Origin: an uncultured Eubacteriales bacterium
GTDB lineage: Bacteria; Bacillota; Clostridia; HGM11514
NCBI GenBank assembly: GCA_902492655.1
Contig: CABUMF010000026.1
Location: forward strand, 1 to 26,760
Length of the DNA: 26,760 nt
Direction of reading: 5' to 3'
Position numbers and translations under genes: made by a program. Shown piece after piece: positions 1 through 7,609 of this stretch (position 1 is its first letter; the number at the start of each line of letters is the position of its first letter). The notes under the pieces are model-generated. The model saw only the letters and a program-made list of their open reading frames with translations, did not search any database and had not been told where the DNA came from.

Positions 1-146
1 TATGGGATGAACCGCTCAACTTTATTGATGTGTACTCACGTATGCAGATTGAACAGCTCATAACGGAGTTTGCCCCGACCATGCTCCTGGTAGAACATGA
101 CAATGTTTTTCGAGATACTGTGGCAAGTAATATTGTGAATATCTAA
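1..146 (+). CDS. ABC-F family ATPase, C-terminal end (partial at window edge)
   Basis: Only the last 47 residues are in the window (frame starts at base 3, TAA at 144-146). They contain the end of the second nucleotide-binding domain: Walker B followed by the D-loop (WDEPLNFID) and the H-switch (LLVEHD). The DEPLN-x-ID form and the short tail after the H-switch are typical of antibiotic-resistance ABC-F proteins of the Lsa/Vga/Msr type, which have no membrane domain and dislodge drugs from the ribosome. Which subfamily this is cannot be settled from this fragment. A strong terminator lies 75 nt downstream, so the gene probably ends its own transcript. Family assignment is firm; a resistance role is inference. 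Confidence 0.8.
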   Translation, partial: WDEPLNFIDVYSRMQIEQLITEFAPTMLLVEHDNVFRDTVASNIVNI

Positions 147-220
147 ATTAAAATAATTGTATGGGTTAATTCCAGTTTTACAGAGACTCAAATTCCGGTT
201 TGTAGAACAAAATACACATT

Positions 221-249
221 AAGACGAGCATTCGTGTTCGTCTTTTTCT
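221..249 (+). terminator. Rho-independent terminator after the ABC-F gene
   Basis: A 10-bp stem (221-230 with 235-244, one G-T pair) is closed by a TTCG tetraloop and followed by a T-rich run (TCTTTTTC). It sits between the ABC-F stop and the ribosome-binding site of the DUF2577 fragment. Confidence 0.85.
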
Positions 250-275
250 ATGCTCATTTTTAGGAGGTGGCGGTA

Positions 276-536
276 TTGAATGGAATAACAGAGCTTGCAA
301 AGCTGTTAAAAGAGCGTGAAAACGGTGATGGGTACTCGCCTATATTCGGTACGGTCATTGAACTTCCCAACACAAAAATACGCATAAGTGATAAGGTTAT
401 TCTGACCGACGCTCATATCACTCTTTGCATAAATTTAAAAGAACAAAATTCTGACGGTGAATACGTCAATCTCGGCAAGACCATTTTGACGGTATTGCAA
501 GACTTGCAAACCAATATTCGTGTATTAAATCCATAG
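276..536 (+). pseudogene. DUF2577-like phage tail protein, 3' end lost
   Basis: Residues from the TTG at 276 (M-NGITELAKLLKERENG and on to IFGTVIELPNTKIRISDK) resemble the DUF2577 proteins of siphovirus/PBSX-type tail modules (XkdR-like). AGGAGG at 262-267 sits 8 nt before this TTG, which favours it over the GTG at 267 that overlaps the SD. The match is good to about base 478 (NLGK). After that the frame reads unrelated residues and stops at 536, because base 479 onward belongs to a glycyl-radical activase fragment in another frame. No other phage gene is nearby, so this looks like a stranded prophage remnant fused to foreign sequence. DUF2577 assignment is from family recollection and moderately sure. 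Confidence 0.6.
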
Positions 537-691
537 AATTTATGCCGTATCATCCACTTGGAATATCTAAATCCGAACAACTCGGAAAAACATATTCTTT
601 TGATATGAGAAGCTTTGCCGATAAAAAGATGATAGAAAATTATTGCCGGAGCATTACAGACAAGATATTAATACCGATAAAAATAAATTAA
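479..691 (+). pseudogene. Glycyl-radical-enzyme activating protein, C-terminal fragment
   Basis: In the frame starting at 479 the translation reads DHFDGIARLANQYSCIKSI, then EFMPYHPLGISKSEQLGK, then a tail to a TAA at 689-691. The HF-x-GIA-x-LAN and MPYHPLG elements are hallmarks of the C-terminal part of radical-SAM activases of the pyruvate formate-lyase activating-enzyme family. The radical-SAM core with its CxxxCxxC cluster motif is absent: upstream the sequence switches at about 478-481 to the DUF2577 fragment. Downstream it runs into an AraC fragment in another frame at about 660-690. There is no start codon or SD for this frame, so it is a dead remnant. Confidence 0.65.
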
Positions 692-1146
692 CGAAATATA
701 AAATAAGAAACTATCCCCTCGCAATCCCCGATATGCTCTGCAATACCTATACCGAAAAGCCGTATCTTTCAATCTCATACCTTTATCGTATGCTTGATGA
801 TCTGTATACAAAAATGAGCATTGAAAAAACCGCGCCCGAGGGTATCGTTATTCAGCCCGCCATCGACTATATCGAGAAAAACTACAATAAACGCATCTCA
901 ATAGACACTCTGTGCGAGCTTTGCCATTGCAGTGAATCGAGTCTTTTTAAGATATTCAAAAAAGCAATCGGAATTACTCCGATTGCTTATAAGCACAATA
1001 TTATGATTCAAAATGCACTTGACCTGCTCGTTCATTCCGATTATACAATCGAGGCGATAAGCGCGTCTGTCGGCTTTTCCTCCGCAAATCATTTCAGAAA
1101 AGTCTTTTTTGATATTTTGGGTAAAACTCCGAAAGAGGTGCGCTGA
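643..1146 (+). pseudogene. AraC-family regulator, N-terminally truncated
   Basis: The frame encodes a short linker/ligand-domain remnant (KIRNYPLAIPDML) and then a complete two-helix-turn-helix AraC/XylS DNA-binding domain: IDTLCELCHCSESSLFKIFK is the first HTH, and the second ends with VGFSSANHFRKVFFDILG plus the family signature GKTPKEVR. The N-terminal cupin half is missing. The only upstream start in frame is a TTG at 643 with no SD, inside the activase fragment, and true AraC-like sequence begins only at about 664-700. It ends one base before the convergent DUF4091 stop. If translated it would be a DNA-binding domain without its sensor. I read it as a truncated gene. Confidence 0.65.
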
Positions 1147-1147
1147 T

Positions 1148-2767
1148 TTAGCCGCACACGTTGCACAGCTTTTCGTTTATCCTTTTTCTTATCTCGAATA
1201 TAACCTCGGGATCGTCGGCACATTTGGAAAATACAACATTTCCCGCAACATCTTCTATGATTTTTAGGGTTTCTTCATATCCGATAAATCCCTCCAGAAG
1301 CCGCATCGCCGCCAGATCCTGCAATGCGTTGTAAAATACAACCAAGCGCAGCGATTCCAAAGCACCGTCGGCTCCGGGATAAACCGAGAACGGATCACCC
1401 GACGGGAACGCGCCGCCGCTGTCGGTTTCAAAGAACGGATTAACAGGTCTTTTTGAATATTGAGTATAGTAAAAATTATATCCCCACTGCAAAAAACCTT
1501 TTATCTTATATTTGTACATAGGCAGCGCAATATATCTGTTTCTGACCGACGGCATGGCAATCATACGGTTCGATGTACCGACAGTTTGCGAACAGCAGTA
1601 ATATCCCCACAATTCATCAATATTCCCGATAAACGGTTCAATATGATTTATCGCCACAACCGGTCTTTCTGTTACTCTCTTTTCATAAAAATCATAATTT
1701 GAAAGAGCATCTATTATTTTGCACCCCGAAAGATATTTTTGCGCAATTTCCTTTACCTTTAAATAATCCTCAAGATGTTCAAGTCTCGGCTCGTCGGAGA
1801 TATGAAAATATGTATTTTCCAAAAGTCCCTTTTTGGCGAAAAATTCCGCAATGGCAGGCAAAAACTGCGATAAGAAACATTCATACCGCGGATCCGCCGC
1901 AGATACGTCCCAGCCGAATATCCGTCTTTTCTCTCCGTTTTCATACGCCTCTATCTTGGGTGTAAATTTTGCGCCCCACTGTGTGAAAAGATGCGCCATT
2001 TCAAAATATTCGATTCCGTATTTTAAGCAAATCTGCACCCAGCGCTCCAAAAGCGAAAAATCAAACGAATAATTGTCTCCGTCTTTCTCTATCCCAACCA
2101 GCTGAACCGTCGGGCGCTCCTTTCCGACTTCGGTATCCAGCGGCGGAGTGAAAATCGGAGTAAGCAGCATATTTATACCGTTTCTTGCGGCTGTTTTTAT
2201 GAATGTTTCCACCAGCTCCCAATGCTTTTCGCTCCATGCCTCAACATTATAATATGTAGCGATGCAGTCGGCATGAAACCACTGTGTAAAAATAAGATCG
2301 CCTTTCGGAAGATCAATCGGCAATACATTGTAGATAAGCTCGCAGCTCTTTTTATCATTATCGCTCACAAGCTCTGCCGTGATTTTATGTTCTCCGACAG
2401 GCGCCTCCTCCGACACCTTGATTCACAGGCTCTGATACCACCCGATTGCCTCCAGTTCTCCATCTTCTAACGGATTTAAAATATCGGGGTAAATCCCCGG
2501 TTCTTTGCTGATATAGTTCGTGTCATCAAATGCCTCCTCAAATGTCGGCAGCATAACCGGAACGCAACCTACCGAAAACACCTCGATAAAATCCGCTATA
2601 TCACTTTTTATATTTACCTTGATTTTTGTTTTATGCCCGTCCTTAAATGCAATCTGATACGATCCCTGCTCTTTATGCAAAACAGTCATATCTTTAATTT
2701 GTTTTTTTCGGCAGTCGCTTTTGGGAAGAATCTTTTCAAGCGACGATACCTGCATTAACTCTGTCAT
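1148..2767 (-). pseudogene. DUF4091 (GH123-like) protein split by an in-frame TGA
   Basis: Two open stretches in the same frame (2767 to 2426, 114 residues; 2422 to 1148, 424 residues) are separated by a single TGA at 2423-2425. Read through, they make one 539-residue DUF4091 protein: an N-terminal beta-rich domain (ending YPDILNPLEDGELEAIGWYQ) and a C-terminal TIM-barrel domain. The barrel has the adjacent Asp-Glu pair (HISDEP, joint residues about 325-326) used by GH123-type N-acetylgalactosaminidases. The context SL-stop-IKV strongly suggests a TGG to TGA change, since family members commonly have Trp there. The start ATG at 2767 has AAGGTGA upstream. No SD precedes the GTG at 2416, so independent translation of the second part is unlikely. 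It sits directly behind the macro-domain pseudogene. Confidence 0.8.
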
Positions 2768-2773
2768 TTCAAA

Positions 2774-3288
2774 TCACCTTTTCCGCCGCAAGCGGCTTTT
2801 TATACATTCAAAAGCGAACAGCGCCTCATCAATTTCAAATATATCGTAATTTTTATTTTCGATAAAGTATTCCACAATAATATCCGCCTTGCTGCACGAA
2901 GAAAACGCAAATCCTGCCCTTGACAGTAAATCCCTCGTTTCGTCCAGGGATAATCCGAGCGCTATCGCAAAGAAAAAAACGGTCGACTTTTTCGGGCTGT
3001 AATTTTTGTTATTCCGTATCTTTGAAAAAAGCTTGCGGTCAACATTCGCTTTTTTGTAACCTTAGGATCATCCATTCCGCGCTCGTTTATAAGCCGTAAA
3101 AGCATCTGCGAAAATGTTTCGCCCATACTGTCAAGCCTCTCATCAAGACTTTTTCTTCCTTAAAAATTCCCGTTTAAAGCCGAACTGCCGCAGACACCGC
3201 CGCCCTGCAAAAGCCTTGAATTTGCGGCATTTACAACCGCGTCCACTTCCATTCGCATTATATCGTTTCGTACTATATTAAAAGACAT
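2774..3288 (-). pseudogene. Macro-domain protein with C-terminal helical domain; internal deletion and frameshift
   Basis: From ATG 3288 (SD AGGGTGGA) the frame begins with a macro (ADP-ribose-binding) domain: IVRNDIMRMEVDAVVNAANS followed by RLLQGGGVCG. The remaining ~100 or more residues of the macro fold are missing. The frame hits a TAA at 3160-3162 and then resumes, same frame, as a C-terminal helical domain (SLDERLDSMGETFSQMLLRL, then INERGMDD). A one-base frameshift lies in a six-A run (plus-strand T at 3050-3055). After it the sequence continues as KANVDRKLFSKIRNNKNYSP, AIALGLSLDETRDLLSRAGF, and IIVEYFIENKNYDIFEI to the TGA at 2774-2776. This macro plus 'DRKLFSKIRN' tail architecture is familiar from Clostridia. 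Because the promoter upstream is perfect, decay appears recent. Confidence 0.75.
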
Positions 3289-3308
3289 TTTCCACCCTGC
3301 TTGCCACA

Positions 3309-3337
3309 AGTATAGCATAAAAAGCGGTACATGTCAA
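3309..3337 (-). promoter_or_regulatory. Consensus sigma-A promoter of the macro-domain pseudogene
   Basis: On the minus strand TTGACA (3337-3332) and TATACT (3314-3309) are separated by exactly 17 nt. It lies about 20 nt upstream of ATG 3288. Confidence 0.75.
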
Positions 3338-3357
3338 CCTAAAATTTCCTATGTTTT

Positions 3358-3834
3358 TTATTTATTTTTTCTCCAATATTCATTGTCAATCTCCCACATT
3401 TTTCCGTTCAAGTGCAGTTTGGCAAACATTTTATAAAGATACTTAACCTTAAGGCTCGGCTTTAAATGTTCTGCGCATTTATCCACTTTTGCCGCCGTTT
3501 TATCCAGCTTTTTTATAAAGCTTTTTTTGAATTTGTCCGACATATCGTTCCAAAAATATCCCCATACCGACTGCCGTACAGTATGCGTTCTTGCAACGCC
3601 CCAGTAATCCATGCTGTCTTTTATGTCTTTTGCGGCAGATTTTAGCCCGCCGCCCCCTGCTGTCGTAATTATCACCGCCTGCTTATTCATCATGTCAAAA
3701 TTCGGGCGGTGAACCATCCACCTGAACCCGTAATGATCCAAAAAAGACTTAATCTGTCCCGGCGCATGAAAGCACCATACAGGGCAGCAGAATATAATCA
3801 GCTGCGGTTTTGAAAAAGCCTCATTTATCGGCAT
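3358..3834 (-). pseudogene. Flavodoxin-fold NAD(P)H-dependent oxidoreductase, N-terminus lost
   Basis: The frame encodes the middle and end of an FMN-binding NAD(P)H oxidoreductase. Visible elements are the beta-strand/loop LIIFCCPVWCFHAPGQIKSF (substrate and FMN loop region), HYGFRWMVHRP, and AVIITTAGGGGLKSAAKDIK, followed by a long basic helical tail. The expected first ~60-70 residues, with the phosphate-binding S-x-R-x-G-NT loop, are absent. Upstream of about 3831 the sequence becomes the opposite-strand SIS-domain fragment. The ATG at 3834 has no convincing SD and lies at the junction. It would not bind FMN phosphate normally, so I call it a 5'-deleted gene. Confidence 0.7.
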
Positions 3835-4145
3835 TTATTAATGATGTTGAGCCGGATATGATGTATGCACAGCTTGTTTACGGCTATGCAATGGAAAATG
3901 ATCTTGTGATAGGTCTTTCCACATCAGGAAATTCAAAGAATGTGGTAAACGCGATGGAGGTTGCAAGGTGTGTCGGTTCAAAAACTCTTGCGCTGACAGG
4001 TGAAAAGGAAAGCCGTCTGTCCGAAATATGTGATGTTACCGTAAGAGTTTTCGAAACCGAAACATATAAAGTTCAGGAACTTCATCTTCCAGTGTATCAC
4101 TTTCTTTGCGTTCAAACGGAGCAGTTTATGTTTCCGGATTTGTAA
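3810..4145 (+). pseudogene. SIS-domain (phosphosugar isomerase-like) protein, C-terminal fragment
   Basis: From about base 3831 the frame reads AFINDVEPDMMYAQLVYGY, then VIGLSTSGNSKNVVNAMEVA, then LALTGEKESRLSEICDVTVR and a terminal VQELHLPVYHFLCVQTEQ. The STSGNSKN loop is the phosphosugar-binding element of SIS domains, and the C-terminal pattern matches GmhA-like SIS proteins. Typical members have about 60-80 further N-terminal residues, which are missing: upstream is the head-on oxidoreductase fragment. The nominal start at 3810 (TTG) falls in oxidoreductase sequence. Together the two fragments mark a rearrangement breakpoint at about 3822-3834. Confidence 0.7.
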
Positions 4146-4228
4146 AACTAAGAAAATCTCTGATGTCTTTCTAAAAAACAAATACGGCATAACCGTCTCG
4201 TTGTCTTCGTCGCCATTTCATAGATGCC

Positions 4229-4249
4229 GCATCGAAAACGATGTTTTTT
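4229..4249 (+). terminator. Intrinsic terminator downstream of the SIS fragment
   Basis: CATCG (4230-4234), an AAAA loop and CGATG (4239-4243) are followed directly by six T (4244-4249). The stem is short (5-6 bp) but the geometry is right for plus-strand termination. Confidence 0.55.
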
Positions 4250-4266
4250 CATGACACGATAATTAT

Positions 4267-5073
4267 TCAATGTAATGAGAAAATATATTGTTTTGGGGAT
4301 ACTCCCATTTTCTTTTTGAATACTTTTGAAAAATAAAGCGCATCTCTGTAGCCTGACAGTGCCGCTATCTCCTTTACGCTTGTAAACCCTTGGTTTATCA
4401 GGGTGCAGGCATATTGAATTCGTATAGTGTTAATATATTCAACAAGCCCGATATTCATTTTCTTTTTAAAAAGTCCCGATATATATTTTTGATTATACAA
4501 AAGCTCTTTGCTTATGCTGCTTAGCGTTAAAGCGGAGTTTGTGAAATTATCGTCTATGTATTTTTTTATAATTAAAAAGGCTTTTTCGGTTTTATGCATA
4601 TTTTCATCAAAGGTTAGTATTCTGTTTCCTATATATGAAAAGGTATACAGCAGAACACTTTCCGATATTAAATCGGTGAGCTCCTGATTTGTATTAAAAG
4701 CGTTTTTCCAAAACTCAAAAATCTCACTGCACTCGGGAAAATAACAATTGCTGTTTGAGATTTTCAGCTTTTCCATAATCATATTTGCTCTTGCGCCTAA
4801 AAAGCTTATATACATATATGAAAAATCAGTTTTTGATTCTATATAAAAGGGAGTGCCGGGAAAGGTGAAAAAGACATCTCCTGCCGATAAAGGGTGAACC
4901 GTTCCGAGCGTATGCAGAAAGCCACTTCCGCCGCAGACATAGTGAACCTTATAGACAGCCTCAGCCTTAAAAGAATTATATATCTGAGGTTTTGTTTCAA
5001 GCACTAAATTTATTGTATGTATAGACTGATAGTCCTTGTGGTATGGGATAAAACAGCATATATTTTCAATCAT
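4267..5073 (-). CDS. AraC-family transcriptional regulator
   Basis: A 268-residue intact regulator. The N-terminal half is a cupin-type effector-binding domain, with the characteristic GSGFLHTLGTVHPLSAGDVF (gel-roll strands) and FPGTPFYIES. The C-terminal ~100 residues carry two HTH motifs: ALTLSSISKELLYNQKYISG-LFKKK and VKEIAALSGYRDALYFSKVF-KKKMGVSPKQY, the AraC signature. The ATG at 5073 is chosen because AGGAG lies 9 nt upstream; an earlier ATG at 5124 falls inside the predicted -35 and has no SD. It diverges from the oxidoreductase-transporter operon with a 155-nt shared intergenic region, so it most likely senses a carbohydrate and activates that operon. The ligand is unknown. By contrast with the AraC fragment at 643, this copy is complete. 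Confidence 0.9.
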   Translation of the reverse strand: MIENICCFIPYHKDYQSIHTINLVLETKPQIYNSFKAEAVYKVHYVCGGSGFLHTLGTVHPLSAGDVFFTFPGTPFYIESKTDFSYMYISFLGARANMIMEKLKISNSNCYFPECSEIFEFWKNAFNTNQELTDLISESVLLYTFSYIGNRILTFDENMHKTEKAFLIIKKYIDDNFTNSALTLSSISKELLYNQKYISGLFKKKMNIGLVEYINTIRIQYACTLINQGFTSVKEIAALSGYRDALYFSKVFKKKMGVSPKQYIFSLH

Positions 5074-5096
5074 AATTTTCAGCTCCTCTTTATTTA

Positions 5097-5124
5097 AGTA
5101 TATCACAAAATTCAAAAAATTCAA
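5097..5124 (-). promoter_or_regulatory. Probable promoter of the AraC regulator
   Basis: Minus strand TTGAAT (5124-5119), 16-nt spacer ending in TGTGA, then TATACT (5102-5097). The predicted transcript would begin close to base 5090, leaving a short leader that just includes the AGGAG site. Confidence 0.5.
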
Positions 5125-5165
5125 TAAGATATGACGATTTTACTTATTTATATGGATTTTTTCCA

Positions 5166-5197
5166 TTGACATATGTCGGCGAGAGTGATATACTCTC
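5166..5197 (+). promoter_or_regulatory. Promoter with overlapping palindromic operator, oxidoreductase-transporter operon
   Basis: TTGACA (5166-5171), 17-nt spacer, TATACT (5189-5194): near-perfect sigma-A promoter. A perfect inverted repeat, GAGAGT (5181-5186) and ACTCTC (5192-5197) with a 5-nt centre, covers the -10. A protein bound there would occlude RNA polymerase, so it is a candidate repressor site. AraC proteins normally use direct repeats, so the binder is not certain. Confidence 0.7.
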
Positions 5198-5228
5198 ATT
5201 AAATTAAAAGCCCGGAAGGAGAACGATT

Positions 5229-6527
5229 ATGGATAGGAAAATTAAAATAGGAGTATTGGGAGGCTATCGTGGCTCAAGTATGATAAATTACTGTGAACGC
5301 GCGGATAATGCGGAGATTGTGGCAATATGCGATAAATCCGCGGAGGTGCTTAATTATCAGCGTGAGAAATTAAAGGATGACAATATTACATATTATGATA
5401 ATTTTGAAGATTTTATAAAGCATGATATGGATGCGGTTGTCCTTGCAAATTATGCAAATGAGCATGCTCCGTTTGCTGTCAGAGCATTAAAACAGGGACT
5501 TCATGTTTTTTCCGAGGTTTTGCCCTGCCAGAATATGAAAGAGGCGGTTGAGCTTGTAGAAGCGGTTGAAGAAACAGGACTTATTTATGCTTATGGTGAA
5601 AACTACTGCTATATGCCGGCACCGTATGAGATGAAAAAGCTATATCAGCAAGGAAAAATAGGTGAGTTTGAATACGGTGAGTGTGAGTATATTCACAACT
5701 GCGAGTCGATTTGGCAAAGCATTACTTACGGAGAAAAGGATCACTGGAGAAATAATATGACTTCAACCTTTTACTGTACTCATTCTTTAGGACCGATTAT
5801 TCATATGACAGGGCTGCGTCCTGTTTCTGTTGTAGGCTTTGAGGGAACAAAAACAGAAAGAAAATTGAGAATAGGTTCAAAATCCGGACAGTTTGGCATA
5901 GAGATGGTGACGCTTGAAAACGGAGGTATTATCAAAAGTATACATGGAGGGTTATATAAAAATTCTGTTTGGTACTCGGCATATGGCTCAAAGGGCAGGA
6001 TGGAATGCGGCAGAGAGGCTGCTAATGACGGACATATTTACAAAATATTTGTAGATTTCGATGAGTATTCCGGCGGCTATGATACTGCAAAAGCAGAAAG
6101 CTACGAGCCTAAACACGGCATGGAGGACAAGGTTGAAGGCTTTGGACACGGTGGGTCGGATTTTTATTCTATGTATAATTTTATTGAAAAGATTAAAGGC
6201 AATACCGAGGCGGATACAATAGATGTGTATGAAGCTCTTGATATGTTTTTGCCGGGGCTGTTTGCATACCGTTCAATTCTCAACGGAAATACACCTATGG
6301 CAATTCCCGATTTGCGCGACAAAAACGAGCGGAGCAAATGGCGGAATGACACAGCCTGTACAGATCCTAAAGTGGCAGGTGATATGCTTCTTCCAACCTT
6401 TTCAAAGGGAACTCCGGAAATTGATGACAGCGTTTATGAGCATATGAAAAAGCTTTGGGAGGAAGAATGTCGTCGTAAGGATGGAAATTACAGAACGAAT
6501 GCACTTTCACAGGGAAGTAAGAAATGA
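5229..6527 (+). CDS. Gfo/Idh/MocA-family NAD(P)-dependent oxidoreductase
   Basis: A 432-residue protein (family usual 330-450). The N-terminal Rossmann fold has the glycine-rich loop GVLGGYRGSS (residues 8-17) and an acidic residue after strand 2 (AICDKS), pointing to NAD use. The C-terminal alpha/beta domain contains YGENYCYMP (122-130) and STFYCTHSLGPIIHMTG with the His expected near the active site. The usual EKP motif is replaced by EVLP (96-99), so the conserved lysine is absent, which also occurs in divergent subfamilies. GGAAGGAG precedes the ATG. The stop overlaps the transporter start (ATGA), so the two are translationally coupled. Likely role: oxidation or epimerisation of a sugar or inositol-like compound. 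Substrate unknown. Confidence 0.88.
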   Translation: MDRKIKIGVLGGYRGSSMINYCERADNAEIVAICDKSAEVLNYQREKLKDDNITYYDNFEDFIKHDMDAVVLANYANEHAPFAVRALKQGLHVFSEVLPCQNMKEAVELVEAVEETGLIYAYGENYCYMPAPYEMKKLYQQGKIGEFEYGECEYIHNCESIWQSITYGEKDHWRNNMTSTFYCTHSLGPIIHMTGLRPVSVVGFEGTKTERKLRIGSKSGQFGIEMVTLENGGIIKSIHGGLYKNSVWYSAYGSKGRMECGREAANDGHIYKIFVDFDEYSGGYDTAKAESYEPKHGMEDKVEGFGHGGSDFYSMYNFIEKIKGNTEADTIDVYEALDMFLPGLFAYRSILNGNTPMAIPDLRDKNERSKWRNDTACTDPKVAGDMLLPTFSKGTPEIDDSVYEHMKKLWEEECRRKDGNYRTNALSQGSKK

Positions 6528-7375
6528 TCGGCTACTATTTATTGATAACGTTATCCGCCTTAATTTTTGCTTTGCAGTTCATGTTAAATGACGGATATCA
6601 AAGGGAAAGCGGAAGCAGTTGGAATTCTTCTCTTAAATTTTCTTTTTATAGCTCAATAGTAGGTTTTGCCGCTCTGTTTGTTATAAATAAATTCGAGTGC
6701 GGATTTTCACTGTTTTCGCTGACCGTTGCTGTTGTCTACTCAATGGTATGTATAGCCTTGAATTACTTTACCGTTAAAGCATTAAAAATTGCAAATCTTT
6801 CGGTCTACTCTGTTTTTTCAATGATAGGCGGAATGATTTTACCTTTTATATACGGGATTGTGTGCGGAGAAGAATTTAAAGCGGTACGAATTGTATGCTG
6901 TATTTTAATATCGGCAGCCGTTGCAATGAATGTAGGAAGAAGCAAAGAATCCAAAAAAGCCTTTAAATATTATATGGCTGTGTTTATATTGAACGGTATG
7001 GTCGGGGTTGTTTCAAAATTTCATCAATCATATCCGGAATATTGTGTAGGAAGTGCGGATTTTTTGATGCTCTCAAAAATAATAACGGCATTATTCAGTG
7101 TGTTGCTTATTTTCTTGAGTAAAGAAAGATATTTTACTGTAAGCAAAAAGGCATTTGCATATTCCGCAGGAAGTGCGTGCTTAAACAGTATTGCAAATTT
7201 GCTTCTTTTAATCGCACTGCTTAAACTTCCGGCTTCCGTACAGTATCCTATGGTCACCGGTGGGGTGATTGTATTCTCAACATTGATTGAGCTTATGAGA
7301 AAATCAAAATTGACGAAAAAGGAAATCGCCGCTGCACTGATTGCATTTGCAATGTCTGCAATAATGGCAATCTGA
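6524..7375 (+). CDS. DMT/EamA-like multispanning transporter
   Basis: A 283-residue, very hydrophobic protein with about ten predicted membrane segments in two halves, in keeping with the 10-TM drug/metabolite transporter fold. Segments are seen around residues 3-20, 40-57, 63-82, 93-112, 119-135, 148-162, 180-199, 211-230, 240-258 and 265-283. Charged loops such as RSKESKKAFKY separate the halves. It starts inside the stop of the oxidoreductase gene (ATGA), so the pair is co-expressed, and probably controlled by the divergent AraC protein. It most likely moves the substrate or product of that oxidoreductase. The DMT label rests on size and topology rather than a diagnostic motif, and substrate direction is unknown. 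Confidence 0.75.
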   Translation: MIGYYLLITLSALIFALQFMLNDGYQRESGSSWNSSLKFSFYSSIVGFAALFVINKFECGFSLFSLTVAVVYSMVCIALNYFTVKALKIANLSVYSVFSMIGGMILPFIYGIVCGEEFKAVRIVCCILISAAVAMNVGRSKESKKAFKYYMAVFILNGMVGVVSKFHQSYPEYCVGSADFLMLSKIITALFSVLLIFLSKERYFTVSKKAFAYSAGSACLNSIANLLLLIALLKLPASVQYPMVTGGVIVFSTLIELMRKSKLTKKEIAAALIAFAMSAIMAI

Positions 7376-7438
7376 AGTTTTGAAAACCGAGACGGCTCAG
7401 GGGCATACATTTTTTGGTTCTATTTTATTTTCTTGACA

Positions 7439-7609
7439 TCAAAACGCAGTTACAGCTGCAAGCACTGTTTTGTACAGATTGCCGGAATCAACGACATACA
7501 GGATTTCATCAAGGAGCAGCGTACCGACCTTGATGAATTCGATGAAGTCTTGGTTAAACGCCGGCTGAAACAGATAACCGCCGCCAATACTTTTATTGTC
7601 TTCATCACA
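7439..7609 (-). pseudogene. Decayed short reading frame behind the RHH gene
   Basis: Directly after the RHH stop, the same frame continues for 56 codons without a start codon: GGGYLFQPAFNQDFIEFIKV, then TLLLDEILYVVDSGNLYKTV, ending LAAVTAF at a TGA (7439-7441). Composition looks like real protein, unlike the overlapping frame that has an ATG at about 7602 but reads as Ser/Arg-rich. I do not recognise the family. It may be the remains of a second gene or an extension of the RHH operon in a decayed mobile element. Confidence 0.3.

Noticed and set aside
2423..2425. TGA read as tryptophan (alternative genetic code) in the DUF4091 gene
   Set aside because: Several intact genes end in TGA (protease, oxidoreductase, transporter, DUF2264) with proper downstream structure, so TGA is a stop here.
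2785..2801. GCCG-CAAG-CGGC hairpin followed by T5 on the plus strand
   Set aside because: It lies inside the Arg-rich 3' end of the macro-domain pseudogene (minus), and no plus-strand gene ends there.
4146..4228. Small gene between the SIS fragment and the terminator
   Set aside because: No start with an SD and no sustained reading frame.
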